NCBI RefSeq assembly: GCF_000517545.1 | Contig: NZ_BAIV01000002.1 | Coordinates: forward strand, 1 to 64,000 | Reading direction: 5' to 3' | DNA length: 64,000 bases | Source: Bacteroides reticulotermitis JCM 10512 | GTDB lineage: Bacteria > Bacteroidota > Bacteroidia > Bacteroidales > Bacteroidaceae | In this document: piece by piece, positions 27,169 through 37,465 of the stretch | How the letters are laid out: each line of letters opens with the position of its first letter | Position numbering within the stretch: position 1 is the stretch's first letter | Notes under the pieces: model-generated | Seen by the model: the letters and a program-made list of their open reading frames with translations, nothing else | Told to the model about the DNA's origin: nothing | Database searches by the model: none | Position numbers and translations under genes: made by a program

Positions 27169-28227
27169 CTATTTGATAGTCACCATTGTAGCTCCAAATC
27201 CGTACTCTTGGAAAGATGCATCCTGGTAGCGGCAATTACTGTATTTCCGTTTCAGTTCATCAACAATCGATTTCCGAAGCACACCATCTCCTTTGCCGTG
27301 AATAAAGACAATCTTCTGCTCACGTTTCTGTTTATAGAGCTCCATAACTTCCCTGAATTTGTCGAGCTGATAATTCAGCATTTCAGCATTGCTCAGTCCG
27401 TTCGTATCATCCAGCAAGGAGTCAATATGAAGATCGATCTCGATGATGCCGGACTTCTCTCCACGGTGAGGTTTCACGATTGGTTGCGACCGGGGTTTCT
27501 CCGGGGCCTTCTTCTGCAATAAAGCTTCCTGAATCTCCTCGGCCGACACATACACTTGCTTGGCAGGTGCATCATTCTTCACGATATCATAAAGCAAAGC
27601 CGGTTCTTCAAAGAAATCCGAATCCGTAAACGTATGTAGCTTGTAGAATTTGACGGTATCAATACGTAGCTCGACACTAACGGCAGGTTTGAGAGCAGCC
27701 GATTTGCCATCTTTAAAAGCGATGAACTGAACAGCCACCCGTTCCATGTCATTCAGTTGATCCTTGGCAAACTCTTCAAGCAGCAGTTTGGTGTTAGGAT
27801 CTACCAAGCCATGCGAACGGTTCTTCCACGCTTTCCCTTCCGCACTCAGGTATGTATAGTATAAGTAATAGTTGCTATCATTCACCAGATAAGCTTCAAA
27901 TGGAGTTGTGCTCATCGCCCTACTGTCGGCGGGAACATAAGCCAAAAACACATTCAACGTATCGCCACCACGCACTTCAGCTTGTCGTTGTACAGCCGAC
28001 ATTTCGGGCTTCACAGGCTTCGTCGGTTCGGTGGCTTTCGGCGTGGTTGCTCCCGGTTTCCGCTTCATGTTGTAATCGTCAGTTTCGATTACGACACACT
28101 CGCGTATCGGCATCGGAATATCGAAGCCATCAGCGTCTTCTACTAACACAAAGTCTTTTCCTTTGAATCCTGTTACGATTCCACCACCCACTTCACTCAG
28201 AAAGCGTACTTTATCTCCTATTTTCAT
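27169..28227 (-). CDS. DUF2027 and Smr domain protein
   Basis: A 352-residue protein. The N-terminal part ([20 protein letters not shown]) is an SH3-like DUF2027 segment, followed by a Pro/Lys-rich linker (~65-85) and a central DUF2027 domain. The C-terminal Smr domain (~265-352) has the DLHID start and the HGKGDGVLR motif. Smr domains bind or nick nucleic acids or act on stalled ribosomes; MutS2 carries one, but this protein has no MutS part. It is monocistronic, with a -7 box at 28308-28315. Confidence 0.85.
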   Translation of the reverse strand: MKIGDKVRFLSEVGGGIVTGFKGKDFVLVEDADGFDIPMPIRECVVIETDDYNMKRKPGATTPKATEPTKPVKPEMSAVQRQAEVRGGDTLNVFLAYVPADSRAMSTTPFEAYLVNDSNYYLYYTYLSAEGKAWKNRSHGLVDPNTKLLLEEFAKDQLNDMERVAVQFIAFKDGKSAALKPAVSVELRIDTVKFYKLHTFTDSDFFEEPALLYDIVKNDAPAKQVYVSAEEIQEALLQKKAPEKPRSQPIVKPHRGEKSGIIEIDLHIDSLLDDTNGLSNAEMLNYQLDKFREVMELYKQKREQKIVFIHGKGDGVLRKSIVDELKRKYSNCRYQDASFQEYGFGATMVTIK

Positions 28228-28307
28228 CGTTCTATTTCCAATTAGAGTTTCAAACTAACATCAGAGCCATATTTCCCTCTCGCAGGTCGGTACGGCCTTA
28301 ATGCTTA

Positions 28308-28315
28308 CAAAAGTA
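28308..28315 (-). promoter_or_regulatory. -7 promoter box for the DUF2027-Smr gene
   Basis: Reads TACTTTTG on the minus strand, about 80 bp upstream of the start codon at 28227. No clear -33 box. Confidence 0.45.
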
Positions 28316-28488
28316 CATAAAACACTCTGTACCATCAATTCTATTCACTTTTATTTTAATCCGCCAACATTTTAGACCATTCCGACTAAGCGATTCTCTA
28401 CTGGCTTAAAAAAAACAGCTGTCGGGCAAACTTCTACTAACCCAGACATTTCTTCTCTTCTAAATATTGCAAAGATAAAAAAACACTG

Positions 28489-28496
28489 TATATTTG
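28489..28496 (+). promoter_or_regulatory. -7 promoter box for the HipA-like gene pair
   Basis: TATATTTG matches the consensus and lies ~108 bp before the repaired start at 28604. The -33 region is weak. Confidence 0.45.
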
Positions 28497-28603
28497 TCTA
28501 CTACCTATTTATTAGAAAGGCAGGAGAATTTAAAGGTATGAGGTGCAAATTTACATACCAATCAAATCGTTTTTTTCCATTACCCAAAAAACAGATAAAG
28601 AAG

Positions 28604-29385
28604 ATGGAAATACGTACCGTAAACGTAACACGTTATATAACCCCTTTGCGGAAGGTGGCTCGCTCCCCGCTTTAGCCGAAGCGGATGACGGGTTTAAATA
28701 TGTTGTCAAGTTTCGTGGGGCAGGCCATGGGAGTAAGATGCTCATAAGTGAACTTATCGGTGGAGTTGTAGCTCATACGCTCGGCTTCCGGGTTCCTGAA
28801 CTAGTTTTTATCAACCTCGACGAAGCCTTTGGCCGTACCGAAGGCGATGAAGAAATACAAGACATCTTAAAGGGTAGCAGAGGATTAAATCTGGGATTGC
28901 ACTTTCTCTCGGGGGCACTGACTTTTGATCCCGTAGCAACGCAGGTAGATAGCCTGACCGCCTCGAAGATTGTGTGGATGGACGCTTTTCTGACCAATGT
29001 AGACCGCACGGTACGTAATACCAATATGCTGATGTGGCATAAAGAATTGTGGCTAATAGATCAGGGGGCCTCACTCTATTTTCATCATTCGTGGGAAAAT
29101 TGGGAAAAGCATGCGCTAAGTCCGTTTACATATATAAAAGATCATGTGCTACTGCCGTATGCAGATAAGCTGAACGAAGTAGACATTGAATTTAAGAAGA
29201 TACTGACCCCTGAAAAGATTGGGGAAATAGTGAGTTTATTGCCTGATGAATGGCTTAATTGGGGAGGTGAGAAAGAAACGCCACAAGACATACGACAGAC
29301 GTATTTCAACTTTCTGTCTGAAAGATTAAAACATTCTTATCTCTTTACTAAAGAAATACAACATGCTAGAGAAGCACTTATATGA
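28604..29385 (+). pseudogene. HipA-like kinase-fold protein, frameshifted at 5' end
   Basis: The natural start is ATG 28604 (MEIRTVNVTRYITPLR). One G is missing at about 28650 (CGGAAGG for CGGGAAGG), after which the frame continues as EGGSLPALAEADDGF. Repaired, the gene is 261 codons. It has a HipA-type kinase fold: a nucleotide-binding KFRGAGHG loop, the catalytic-loop-like NVDRTVRNTNML and the metal-binding-like LIDQGAS. No HipB-like antitoxin precedes it. The next gene, DUF3037, overlaps its 3' end by 23 bp, a pairing seen in Bacteroidetes. Substrate unknown. Confidence 0.8.
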
Positions 29386-29746
29386 ATATGCTGTTATTCG
29401 GGTAGTGCCCCGTGTAGAACGAGAAGAATTTCTGAACGTGGGCCTTATCCTATATTCAAAACGACTTGCGTATCTTAAGGTACGCTACAACGTGAACCAA
29501 GAAAGAATGCGCCTTTTCTCTACGGAACTGGACATGGATTCTTTGTGCGCGAACCTTTCGGCATTTGACAAGATCTGCTCCGGCACCAGAGAAGGGGGAG
29601 GAATAGCACAGCTTGACATTACCGAACGTTTCCGCTGGCTGACAGCCGTTCGCAGTACATGCATACAAACGTCTGTTGCCCGGCTCGGTTTCTCGGATGA
29701 TTTGGATGCCACATTTGAAGTATTGTACAACGAACTGGTCGTTTGA
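29363..29746 (+). CDS. DUF3037 family protein
   Basis: A 127-residue protein with the DUF3037 core (YEYAVIRVVPRVEREEFLNVG and LILYSK) and a conserved C-terminal LDATFEVLYNELVV. Its function is unknown. Its ATG lies inside the end of the HipA-like gene in another frame, so the two are co-translated. This supports a joint role, perhaps a kinase and its partner or substrate. Confidence 0.85.
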   Translation: MLEKHLYEYAVIRVVPRVEREEFLNVGLILYSKRLAYLKVRYNVNQERMRLFSTELDMDSLCANLSAFDKICSGTREGGGIAQLDITERFRWLTAVRSTCIQTSVARLGFSDDLDATFEVLYNELVV

Positions 29747-29831
29747 TTAGTTGGCAGGAAATAAACATGAGAAAGGCTGCTTAGACCCACTAATTCTATC
29801 CTATAAATGTCCAAATGACAACAAATCATCT

Positions 29832-29839
29832 TATATTTG
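29832..29839 (+). promoter_or_regulatory. -7 promoter box for the HAD gene
   Basis: TATATTTG, about 100 bp before the ATG at 29942. The -33 element is not evident. Confidence 0.45.
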
Positions 29840-29941
29840 CAATCCCGATAGAGTTATTTGTAACCATGGAAAGCTTAAGCGGACTTAAGAGTTTGGTTTG
29901 TATCCTATCCGTGTAACTGTTTAATTCCTGATAAAAGACCG

Positions 29942-30634
29942 ATGAAAGAGCTAATTAAAGTGATCGCTTTTGATGCAGACGATACGTTGTGGAGCAACGA
30001 ACCTTTTTTTCAAGAAGTAGAGAAAAGGTATGTCGATCTGTTGAAACCCTATGGAACGGCCGAAGAAATATCCGCAGCATTGTTTCAAACCGAGATGAAT
30101 AACCTCCGCCTTTTGGGTTACGGCGCCAAAGCCTTCACACTTTCGATGATCGAAACAGCCCTGCAAATCAGCAATCGGGAGATTGCTCCGGCCGACATCC
30201 AGCAGATTATCAGCTTAGGAAAATCACTACTGGAAATGCCGGTTGAGTTACTGCCGGGGGTAAAAGAAACACTCGACACGTTGAGAGAAGAAGGAAAATA
30301 CAAATTAGTGGTAGCTACCAAAGGCGACTCACTGGATCAGGAAAACAAACTGGCACGCTCGGGGTTGTCGGCCTACTTCGACCACGTTGAGGTAATGCCT
30401 GATAAAAATGAGAAAGCGTATCTCCGCTTGCTACAGATCTTGCAGATCGAACCTTCCGAACTGGTTATGATCGGCAATTCGCTCAAGTCGGACATCCAGC
30501 CGGTACTGGCTATCGGTGGTTACGGCATACACGTGCCGTTCGAAGTCATGTGGCAGCATGAAGTGGTAGATGCGTTCACGCACGAGCATATGCGCCAGGT
30601 CGACCGGTTGGACGAGGTGCTGGCCTTGTTTTAA
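29942..30634 (+). CDS. HAD-superfamily hydrolase
   Basis: A 230-residue phosphatase-type protein. Motif I AFDADDTLW (residues 9-17) contains the nucleophile Asp and the second acid Asp. Motif II is at VVATKGD, motif III is the Lys in DKNEKAY, and motif IV reads MIGNSLKSDI with the terminal Asp. A helical cap lies between motifs I and II (residues ~20-100). The substrate is probably a small phosphorylated metabolite but cannot be told from sequence. Confidence 0.9.
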   Translation: MKELIKVIAFDADDTLWSNEPFFQEVEKRYVDLLKPYGTAEEISAALFQTEMNNLRLLGYGAKAFTLSMIETALQISNREIAPADIQQIISLGKSLLEMPVELLPGVKETLDTLREEGKYKLVVATKGDSLDQENKLARSGLSAYFDHVEVMPDKNEKAYLRLLQILQIEPSELVMIGNSLKSDIQPVLAIGGYGIHVPFEVMWQHEVVDAFTHEHMRQVDRLDEVLALF

Positions 30635-30668
30635 ATAACGCTACCCGACACACCCGATGCGCAATCGC

Positions 30669-31730
30669 CTACAACGAACTGATAAACTGTAAATAAGCCT
30701 CCTTCCCTCGGTTCAGTAGAGCATCCTCCGCAAGAGTTTCCGAACGGAAAAAAGAATGTGTAAGATGTTTCCCGCCTTTCTTTGCGGGCTTACTCCAATT
30801 GCCGGTCACTTCTCCGTTGCTAAGAATAATGGGGAAAAACAATCCGTTGTTTGTAAAGGCTTTCGGATAATGTTCCTTGGGAAGTACATCCGTACGGTCT
30901 TTGTAACCCAACAAATATTCATCATAAGAGGGCAATAAATGCAAACTGGAAGCGGCGGTTTTCATACTTGTACGGCTATCCTCATGCAGGTACCAGGTTT
31001 GGCCGTTCCATGTTTCGGCCGTTAAGCTAGCTCCAAGCAGATAAATCGCCTGCCGGGCTTCAGTAGTCGATAAACCCGACCACCAAATAAAATCTTGCAA
31101 AGTAGCGGGTGTGTGACTACGGAAGTAATTTCGTCCCAACCGCGCCAAAGCCTCATCTTTCGTAAGTTCCGGAACCGGCGGAACGCGTTCTTCCAGAAGT
31201 GCATACGTATGCTTGCTCCCTTTCGCTTCTCCGCTGCAAACGATTCCTTCCAATTCGGCACGCGCCACAAAGCGATTCATCCGGTGAACATCGACCTGAA
31301 TCCCGGCTTGCAGGAACTGATCGGTAATTTCTTGTTTGGTCAGGCTCTTTCCACCGCAAAGAATCTTTTCAAGCAAATTGTGACTGCGCTTATAAAGTTC
31401 TTCCGTGATCTCCAAATCCCGCCCTTTGGCATACGAATCGTTGGCGGCTTTCACGTGCGGAGCCGACAGTTTCAACATCCAGCGAATATCTTCCGCAGCT
31501 ACTAAATGCCAGGTAGGACGCATCACATGAGTGCGCAAAATCTCTCCCCGCTGCAAAGCCTGCTCAACCATCGGCAGCGTCCCCGCCTTCGTGCGGATTC
31601 CTACGGCCCATTTAACCATACCGGCATCTTGTGCCTGCATGGCTCCCATCCAGGAGACTACTTCTTTGGGGGTACTGAAAAGTGGCTTCAACAATTGTTG
31701 ATTCAATAAACGGATCGCTGGTATTTTCAT
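30669..31730 (-). CDS. HTH_42 winged-helix protein, AlkZ/AlkX-like DNA glycosylase candidate
   Basis: A 353-residue member of the HTH_42 superfamily, made of tandem winged helices. Early in the protein it has MGAMQAQDAG, giving a QxQ motif at residues 32-34. In Streptomyces AlkZ, a glycosylase that opens interstrand crosslinks, a QxQ motif carries the catalytic glutamines; in E. coli YcaQ (AlkX) it is QxD. That supports a DNA base-excision role here, although many superfamily members are uncharacterised. It is a lone minus-strand gene converging on the HAD gene. Confidence 0.75.
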   Translation of the reverse strand: MKIPAIRLLNQQLLKPLFSTPKEVVSWMGAMQAQDAGMVKWAVGIRTKAGTLPMVEQALQRGEILRTHVMRPTWHLVAAEDIRWMLKLSAPHVKAANDSYAKGRDLEITEELYKRSHNLLEKILCGGKSLTKQEITDQFLQAGIQVDVHRMNRFVARAELEGIVCSGEAKGSKHTYALLEERVPPVPELTKDEALARLGRNYFRSHTPATLQDFIWWSGLSTTEARQAIYLLGASLTAETWNGQTWYLHEDSRTSMKTAASSLHLLPSYDEYLLGYKDRTDVLPKEHYPKAFTNNGLFFPIILSNGEVTGNWSKPAKKGGKHLTHSFFRSETLAEDALLNRGKEAYLQFISSL

Positions 31731-31881
31731 AACTGCTGTATTATCTTCTGATGGATATTCGGATACGAGATCACAATAGTAGGAAAAATCCCGGATATAC
31801 CCAAATTATTTCTTAACTCTACGGCCCGACACAAATGCCTGCTGAATCCAACCGGCAGATTATAGCCAATGAGGGGTCACG

Positions 31882-31916
31882 TTTGGATCAGTTTTTCAAA
31901 ATAATGATTACTTTTG
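31882..31916 (+). promoter_or_regulatory. queA promoter
   Basis: A -33 TTTG (31882-31885) and -7 TACTTTTG (31909-31916) are 23 bp apart, slightly long. The -7 box lies only 11 bp before the ATG at 31928, so the leader is very short; ATG codons at 31934 or 31937 are equally plausible starts. Confidence 0.55.
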
Positions 31917-31927
31917 CAAACGCAAAG

Positions 31928-33156
31928 ATGAAAATGATGAAAGAGAACCCCAAGCATATCCGGATTGATGCGTATAACTACCCGCTTCCGGATGAACGAA
32001 TAGCGAAATACCCGCTACCTACACGCGATCAATCCAAACTATTAATATACCGCCAAGGCGAAGTGAGTGAGGACGTTTTCACTTCTCTGCCCGAATACCT
32101 GCCCGAAGGGGCTTGATGATTTTCAACAATACCAAAGTTATTCAGGCACGGTTGCACTTTCGCAAAGAGACCGGCGCATTGATTGAAGTATTTTGTCTGG
32201 AACCTATTCAGCCCAACGATTATGTGTTGAATTTCCAGCAGACTCAACACGCGGCATGGCTCTGCATGATCGGTAACCTGAAAAAATGGAAAGAGGGTGC
32301 GCTACACCGGGAGATGGAGGTCAAAGGATTCTCCATCACACTGACGGCCACGCGTGGAGAATGCCGGGGAACCAGCCATTGGGTGGACTTTTCCTGGGAT
32401 AATCCGGAAGTCACCTTTGCCGATATACTGGAGGTGTTCGGCGAACTCCCCATTCCTCCGTATCTAAACCGGGATACACAGGATAGCGACAAAGAGACTT
32501 ACCAGACTGTTTATTCCAAAATAAAAGGTTCGGTAGCCGCTCCTACTGCCGGTTTGCATTTTACACCCCGCGTCTTGGAAGCTCTCGGGGAAAAGGGAAT
32601 TGAACTGGAGGAACTGACCTTACATGTGGGAGCAGGTACTTTCAAACCTGTGAAGAGCGAAGAGATCGAAGGGCACGAGATGCATACGGAGTATATCTCC
32701 GTCAACCGGGAAACCATTCGGAAACTGATTGCGCACGATGCCCGGGCTATCGCAGTAGGAACGACCTCTGTGCGAACCCTCGAAAGCCTGTATCACATCG
32801 GAGTTACGCTAGCGGAAAACCCTCATGCAACGGAGGAGGAACTACACGTTAGGCAATGGCAACCTTATGAGGAGCACGATGAACTTCCACCGGTAGTCGC
32901 ATTGCAGAAGATACTGGGTTATCTCGACCGCCACGGGATGGAAGCACTTCATACCAGTACGCAGATTATCATCGCTCCGGGATATAAATATAAGATAGTA
33001 AAGGCAATGGTTACAAACTTCCACCAGCCACAAAGCACGTTGCTGTTGCTCGTTTCGGCTTTCGTAAAAGGCAATTGGCGTACGATCTACGACTATGCGC
33101 TGAACCATGACTTCCGTTTTCTGAGCTACGGAGATTCTTCTTTACTCATTCCATAG
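31928..33156 (+). pseudogene. queA: QueA, tRNA ribosyltransferase-isomerase, frameshifted
   Basis: QueA transfers a ribosyl unit from S-adenosylmethionine to preQ1 in tRNA to make epoxyqueuosine. The N-terminus (IDAYNYPLPDERIAKYPL, then RDQSKLL) is in one frame and the remainder (MIFNNTKVIQARL onward) in the next. The junction at 32112-32118 reads GGGGCTTGATG, one T short of Ala-Leu-Met. Repaired, it is 410 codons. The SVAAPTAGLHFT motif, HVGAGTF and the closing SYGDSSLL are all present and intact. A single missing base in a short T-run is more likely an assembly indel than real loss. The following Nudix gene is 46 bp downstream. Confidence 0.85.
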
Positions 33157-33202
33157 AGCCTTTCAGGGATTGCTAAGTTTCATCTGAAAAAACAACGAAT
33201 TT

Positions 33203-33721
33203 ATGCCAAGAGACAATAATCAGGAAATGTTTCCGCTGGTAGACGAGCAGGGGAATATCACCGGAGCTGCCACACGGGGAGAATGCCACAGCGGAAGCAA
33301 GCTGCTTCATCCGGTCATTCATCTACATGTTTTCAACAGTCAGGGAGAACTGTTCCTGCAAAAAAGACCGGCGTGGAAAGATATTCAGCCCGATAAATGG
33401 GATACATCCGTAGGCGGGCATATCGATTTGGGAGAGAGTGTAGAGATTGCTCTCCGCCGGGAAAGCCGGGAAGAGTTGGGTATTACCGATTTCACGCCCG
33501 AGTTTCTGGGAAGTTATGTATTCGAATCCGAACGGGAAAAAGAGTTGGTCTTTGTACACAAAACCGTTTATGATGGAGAGATACAGCCTAGCGATGAATT
33601 GGATGGAGGACGATTCTGGAGCATCGAAGAGATAAAAAAAAGCTTGGGGAAAGAAATCTTTACCCCAAACTTTGAAGGAGAACTGCAAAAGGTTTCTCTT
33701 ATTCCTTCTCTAGCCAAGTAA
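33203..33721 (+). CDS. Nudix hydrolase
   Basis: A 172-residue protein. The Nudix box spans residues ~72-95 (GGHIDLGESVEIALRR, then ESREELGI) with the metal-binding glutamates in REELG. Flanking features (FLQKRPAWKDIQPDKWD) resemble the YfcD/isopentenyl-diphosphate-isomerase-like group. It hydrolyses a nucleoside-diphosphate-linked compound, but the substrate is not predictable. Its last 23 bp overlap the end of the convergent glutathione peroxidase gene. Confidence 0.88.
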   Translation: MPRDNNQEMFPLVDEQGNITGAATRGECHSGSKLLHPVIHLHVFNSQGELFLQKRPAWKDIQPDKWDTSVGGHIDLGESVEIALRRESREELGITDFTPEFLGSYVFESEREKELVFVHKTVYDGEIQPSDELDGGRFWSIEEIKKSLGKEIFTPNFEGELQKVSLIPSLAK

Positions 33722-34250
33722 CAATTTTCTCGGAGAACGGACTGTCTTTGGGTGCAACGAAGCCTACCCATTTGCCGTTCTCGTCAATCATGAATTTCTG
33801 AAAGTTCCATTGCACCGGAGCGTCTTCTTTCCCATTCAGCCGTTTCGTGGTCAGCCACTTATAGAGTGGAGCCATATCATCACCGGCTACGGATATTTTT
33901 TCCATCATCGGAAAGCTGACGTTGTAGGTTAATGAACAGAACTCAGCGATTTCTTCATTACTTCCAGGCTCTTGTCCCTTGAAGTTATTTGCCGGAAAAC
34001 CGATAATAACCAGATTCTTATCTTTATATTTCTCGTATAATTCCTGCAATTGTGCGTATTGCGGTGTCAATCCACATTTAGAAGCCACATTCACCACCAA
34101 CACTTTCTTCCCCTTCAGTTGTGAAAGAGGATACGCTTTGCCATCAATCGTTTTCACGGTAAAATCATAGAACGACTGATGCTGCGCTTTCAAAGAGAGG
34201 GTGCATATCATCGTAACAATCATCAAAACAAATGTTTTCATACTGAACAT
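33699..34250 (-). CDS. Secreted glutathione peroxidase-type thiol peroxidase
   Basis: A 183-residue protein with a signal peptide (cleavage near SLKAQ, residue 22) and the GPx fold. The peroxidatic Cys lies in ASKCGLTPQY (Cys 59), and the second signature is GFPANNFKGQEPG. Cys replaces selenocysteine. It reduces peroxides in the periplasm. It follows the last PUL gene by 75 bp in the same orientation but has no obvious link to it. Confidence 0.9.
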   Translation of the reverse strand: MFSMKTFVLMIVTMICTLSLKAQHQSFYDFTVKTIDGKAYPLSQLKGKKVLVVNVASKCGLTPQYAQLQELYEKYKDKNLVIIGFPANNFKGQEPGSNEEIAEFCSLTYNVSFPMMEKISVAGDDMAPLYKWLTTKRLNGKEDAPVQWNFQKFMIDENGKWVGFVAPKDSPFSEKIVTWLEKE

Positions 34251-34325
34251 ACATTAAAAGTTTCTTTCTATGATAAACGAATAAACAAGATGGAATGTTT
34301 CGCGAAAGATGACAATCAGTTGTTT

Positions 34326-36652
34326 TTAAATGCTCGGGCGATACTTCATCGTTTGTCCGGGTCGTGAGAGCGAAGGCGGTACAGCCTCGGCAGAAACGGC
34401 TCGTTTATAGTTGGGCTTAGCACTCATCACAAAACGCAGTTTCACACCATCGCGTACATCGTCATGCAACAAATAGGATTTATCATATTTCTTTCCGTTG
34501 ACATACAACTCCTTCACGTACACATTCTTCGGCGACCAGTTGTCGGCTGTCATCTCAATTGCCCGACCGTTACTCATTTGTACCGTTATGCCCGGCACAC
34601 AGGGCGAACCAATGTTGTAGATATTGCTAGATGGGGCAATGGGGTAAAATCCCATGCAATTAAACATATACCAAGCCGACATTTGTCCGCAATCATCGTT
34701 GCCACTCAACGCATCGGGTGTATTTCCGTAAAAGCGGTCGACAATAGTCCGCACCCACTTTTGGCATTTCCATGGTTCGCGCAGGTAGTTGTAGAGATAG
34801 GCGATGTGATGGCAAGGCTCATTGCCGTGCCAATACGCTCCGATACGCCCCTGAATATCATGTGCACCGGGAATATCGTCCGGCAGTTCTACCGTAAATA
34901 GCTCGTCCAGACGCCGACGGAACAGTTCTTCACCCATCTCGTTGATATATCCCTGCACGTCCTGCGGTACATACCAAGTATATTGAAGCGTAAAACCTTC
35001 GGTGATATCTCCCCATCCATGCACCGAACCCGGTCCCTGATAAGCGACCGGTGTGAACGGGGTACGCCAATTGCCTTTGCTATCTCTGCCGCGCATGTAT
35101 TTGGTTTCAGGATCGACCAATGTCTGGTAAGAGAGAGCCCTATTCAGGAAATACCGATAGTCGTCTTCTTTCCCCAGCTTATGGGCAGCCTGTGCAATGC
35201 AGTAATCATCGTAAGCGTATTCCAGCGTTTTGGAAACCGACTCCGCCTCTTTGTCGAAAGGCACGTATCCGAGCGAGCGATACTCCGGCAAACAATCATA
35301 ATTAGGATTCATAGCCGTGGTCTTCATGGCTTGGTAAGCCCGTTCATAATCGAATCCAGGCACCCCTTTTACAATCATGTCCGCTAAAACCGAAACAGCG
35401 TGGTAGCCAATCATGCACCATGTTTCATTGCCATAGAACGACCAGATAGGCAGCATTTTCTCCACACTCTTGTCGTAATGAGCCAGCATCGAATTGGCTA
35501 CATCGGCGTTGACTTTCTGCTGCACCAGGTTAAACCAAGGGTGTAAGGCCCGGTAAGTATCCCATAAAGAGAACACGGTATAGTTTGTGAAGCCTTCCGC
35601 CTTCTCGATATTCTTATCCAACCCACGGAACTGCTTGTCCGAGTCCTGAAAGATAAACGGGTGCAAAGCCGCATGATAGGCGGAGGTATAAAACGTTGCT
35701 TTCGTCTTTGGATCGGCAACTAAGGAATATTTACCCAACTCCTTTTCCCATAAACGCTCGCCCGCAGCCTTCAAACCGTCGAATGTCATGCCGTCCAATT
35801 CTTGCATATTCCGCATCGCACCGTCTGTACTCACAGCGGAGATCGCTGTTTTCACGGTAATCTCTTCTCCCTCTTCTGCCCGAAAAGAGAGGCAAGCCAT
35901 CAGATTCTTTCCCCAGGCTTCATACGAACTCCGGTAACGGGAAGTATTATAAACCACCGGCTTTTTATCCTGCATAAACCGCAGCCCATCGAGTTTTTTC
36001 GAAAAGACAGCCGTAAAGTAAATATGCCGTTCGGGCCCCAGCCCTTCACCAGTTTATAGCCGGTAAGCGTAGAATCGTTAATCATACGCAGATTAGACCA
36101 TTCGCATGACTGCCATAGCGTATGATTCATATCGATCATAATAAATGCCTGATCGGACTTCGGATACGTAAAGCGGAACATACCGCTGCGCACTCCGGAA
36201 GTCATCTCGGCTTTCACCCCATAATCCGACAGCAACACGCCGTAATAATTAGGGGATGCCCATTCTTGTGTATGCGAATAGCGGGAACGATACCCTTTAT
36301 CCGGCTCCTCATGCGTACCCGGTTCCAACTTCATCTCGCCCGTTCCCGGTATAAACAAAAAATCCCCTAAGTCGGGAATCCCTGTGCCGCTCAAATGGGT
36401 AAGGCTAAAGCCCATGATTGTCGGGTGACTATATTTATAGCCGGATGCCGCATCATAGAATTTAGCATCAGTATCCGGACTAATCTGGATTCCCCCGAAA
36501 GGAATCTGAGCACCCGGATAGACATTCCCATACCCATCCGTTCCCACAAACGGATTGACGTATTCGGTCAGCTTCTCTGTTTGAGCCATGCCCGGCAAAG
36601 CTACCAGGCATGACAAAATACAAAACATCTTTCTACCTATCATCACTAACAT
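34326..36652 (-). pseudogene. GH92 alpha-mannosidase A, frameshifted
   Basis: GH92 enzymes are calcium-dependent exo-alpha-mannosidases. The signal peptide ends ALPGMAQ. The N-terminal beta-sandwich starts YVNPFVGTDGYGNVYPGAQ and has the GFSLTHLSGTG motif. The frame is lost near 36032: after Gly-Trp-Gly-Pro one G is missing before Arg-His-Ile-Tyr. Repaired, it has 776 codons. The C-terminal (alpha/alpha)6 domain keeps the catalytic acid in HGNEPCHH near 610 and GNDDCGQMSAWY. It is the last gene of the PUL, 11 bp after the BSP peptidase gene. Confidence 0.85.
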
Positions 36653-36663
36653 CTTCCTGTGAT

Positions 36664-37455
36664 TTATGCTTGTATATCTCCCACAGCAACCTGATATTCG
36701 TGCCAGAGGTCGTCAATCGCGAATTCCTCGCCCAGAATATGCTTAATGGCTCCGTCGAACGACCATGGAATGACTTCCAAGGTGCTCCGGTTGAACTTGC
36801 GTAAAAATTCCGGGTCTTTATGATCGCGCAACCAGACAAAGAAATAACCTGCTGTGCGGTATCCGTCCATATAATTGCCACCTTTGGGGCGGGCATTGGC
36901 TCCAAAACCGCCATTGGCCACTCGCACGGCATCCGCCATTCCTTCAATGAAGGCCCAGAATACCCGGTTGGTTCCATAACTTCCGATTCCCTGTGGCTCC
37001 AACTGATACGCATGCGTCAACTCGTGAAGCAATACGCCCCGGGTCTCAAAAAATAATTTGGTTGTATCATTTTGGGCAAACGATTTCTCGATGTGACGGG
37101 TACTATAGAAGATTGTAACATTTCCATTACCTCCCCCTTTCGCAGAGATTCCTTCAATATCTTCCAAGGTGTAGTGAATCTCCCGAACCGGTGGTATACT
37201 ATCTTTTGGCGAGCGATAGAGTGTAGCCAGTACGGTACGTGCCTGCTCTTTAATATACGTCTGCGGATCGGGAATGATCCGTTCGTAAATATCCGACCCC
37301 TGCGTTCCGGCCGCTTTGTCTTCAAACAAAACCTTTCCAACGTTATACTGCTCCCAAGCCGATTCCGGCCGATCCTTTTTTCCTTTCTTACTGGTGGAAC
37401 AAGCAATGGTTCCGGCCAGCAAGCACAATCCGCATACAATAAAAAACTGTTTCAT
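36664..37455 (-). CDS. BSP-type metallopeptidase lipoprotein
   Basis: A 263-residue lipoprotein (GTIACS, Cys near residue 19) of the basic secretory protein (PF04450) family. The zinc-peptidase motif HELTHAYQ lies near residue 142, followed by FIEGMADAVR, which supplies the glutamate/aspartate ligand region of the family. It would act at the cell surface or in the periplasm. Its place between two GH92 genes suggests it cuts the protein part of a mannosylated glycoprotein. It is 10 bp after GH92 B and 11 bp before GH92 A. Confidence 0.85.
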   Translation of the reverse strand: MKQFFIVCGLCLLAGTIACSTSKKGKKDRPESAWEQYNVGKVLFEDKAAGTQGSDIYERIIPDPQTYIKEQARTVLATLYRSPKDSIPPVREIHYTLEDIEGISAKGGGNGNVTIFYSTRHIEKSFAQNDTTKLFFETRGVLLHELTHAYQLEPQGIGSYGTNRVFWAFIEGMADAVRVANGGFGANARPKGGNYMDGYRTAGYFFVWLRDHKDPEFLRKFNRSTLEVIPWSFDGAIKHILGEEFAIDDLWHEYQVAVGDIQA

Positions 37456-37465
37456 TTTTCCTACT

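Larger units (their letters stand above)
28228..28603. other. Divergent promoter region
   Basis: A 376-bp AT-rich gap between the leftward DUF2027-Smr gene and the rightward HipA-like gene. It contains one -7 box per direction (28308-28315 minus, 28489-28496 plus). No repeat or coding frame is convincing; the frame opening at 28543 is an artefact of the downstream indel. Confidence 0.55.

Noticed and set aside
29867..29917. 16-residue upstream frame before the HAD gene
   Set aside because: A possible leader peptide, but with no run of regulatory codons or attenuator structure it cannot be supported.
32100..32125. Programmed frameshift in queA
   Set aside because: No slippery heptamer or downstream pseudoknot is evident, queA is not known to use one, and eight other genes have the same kind of single-base loss.
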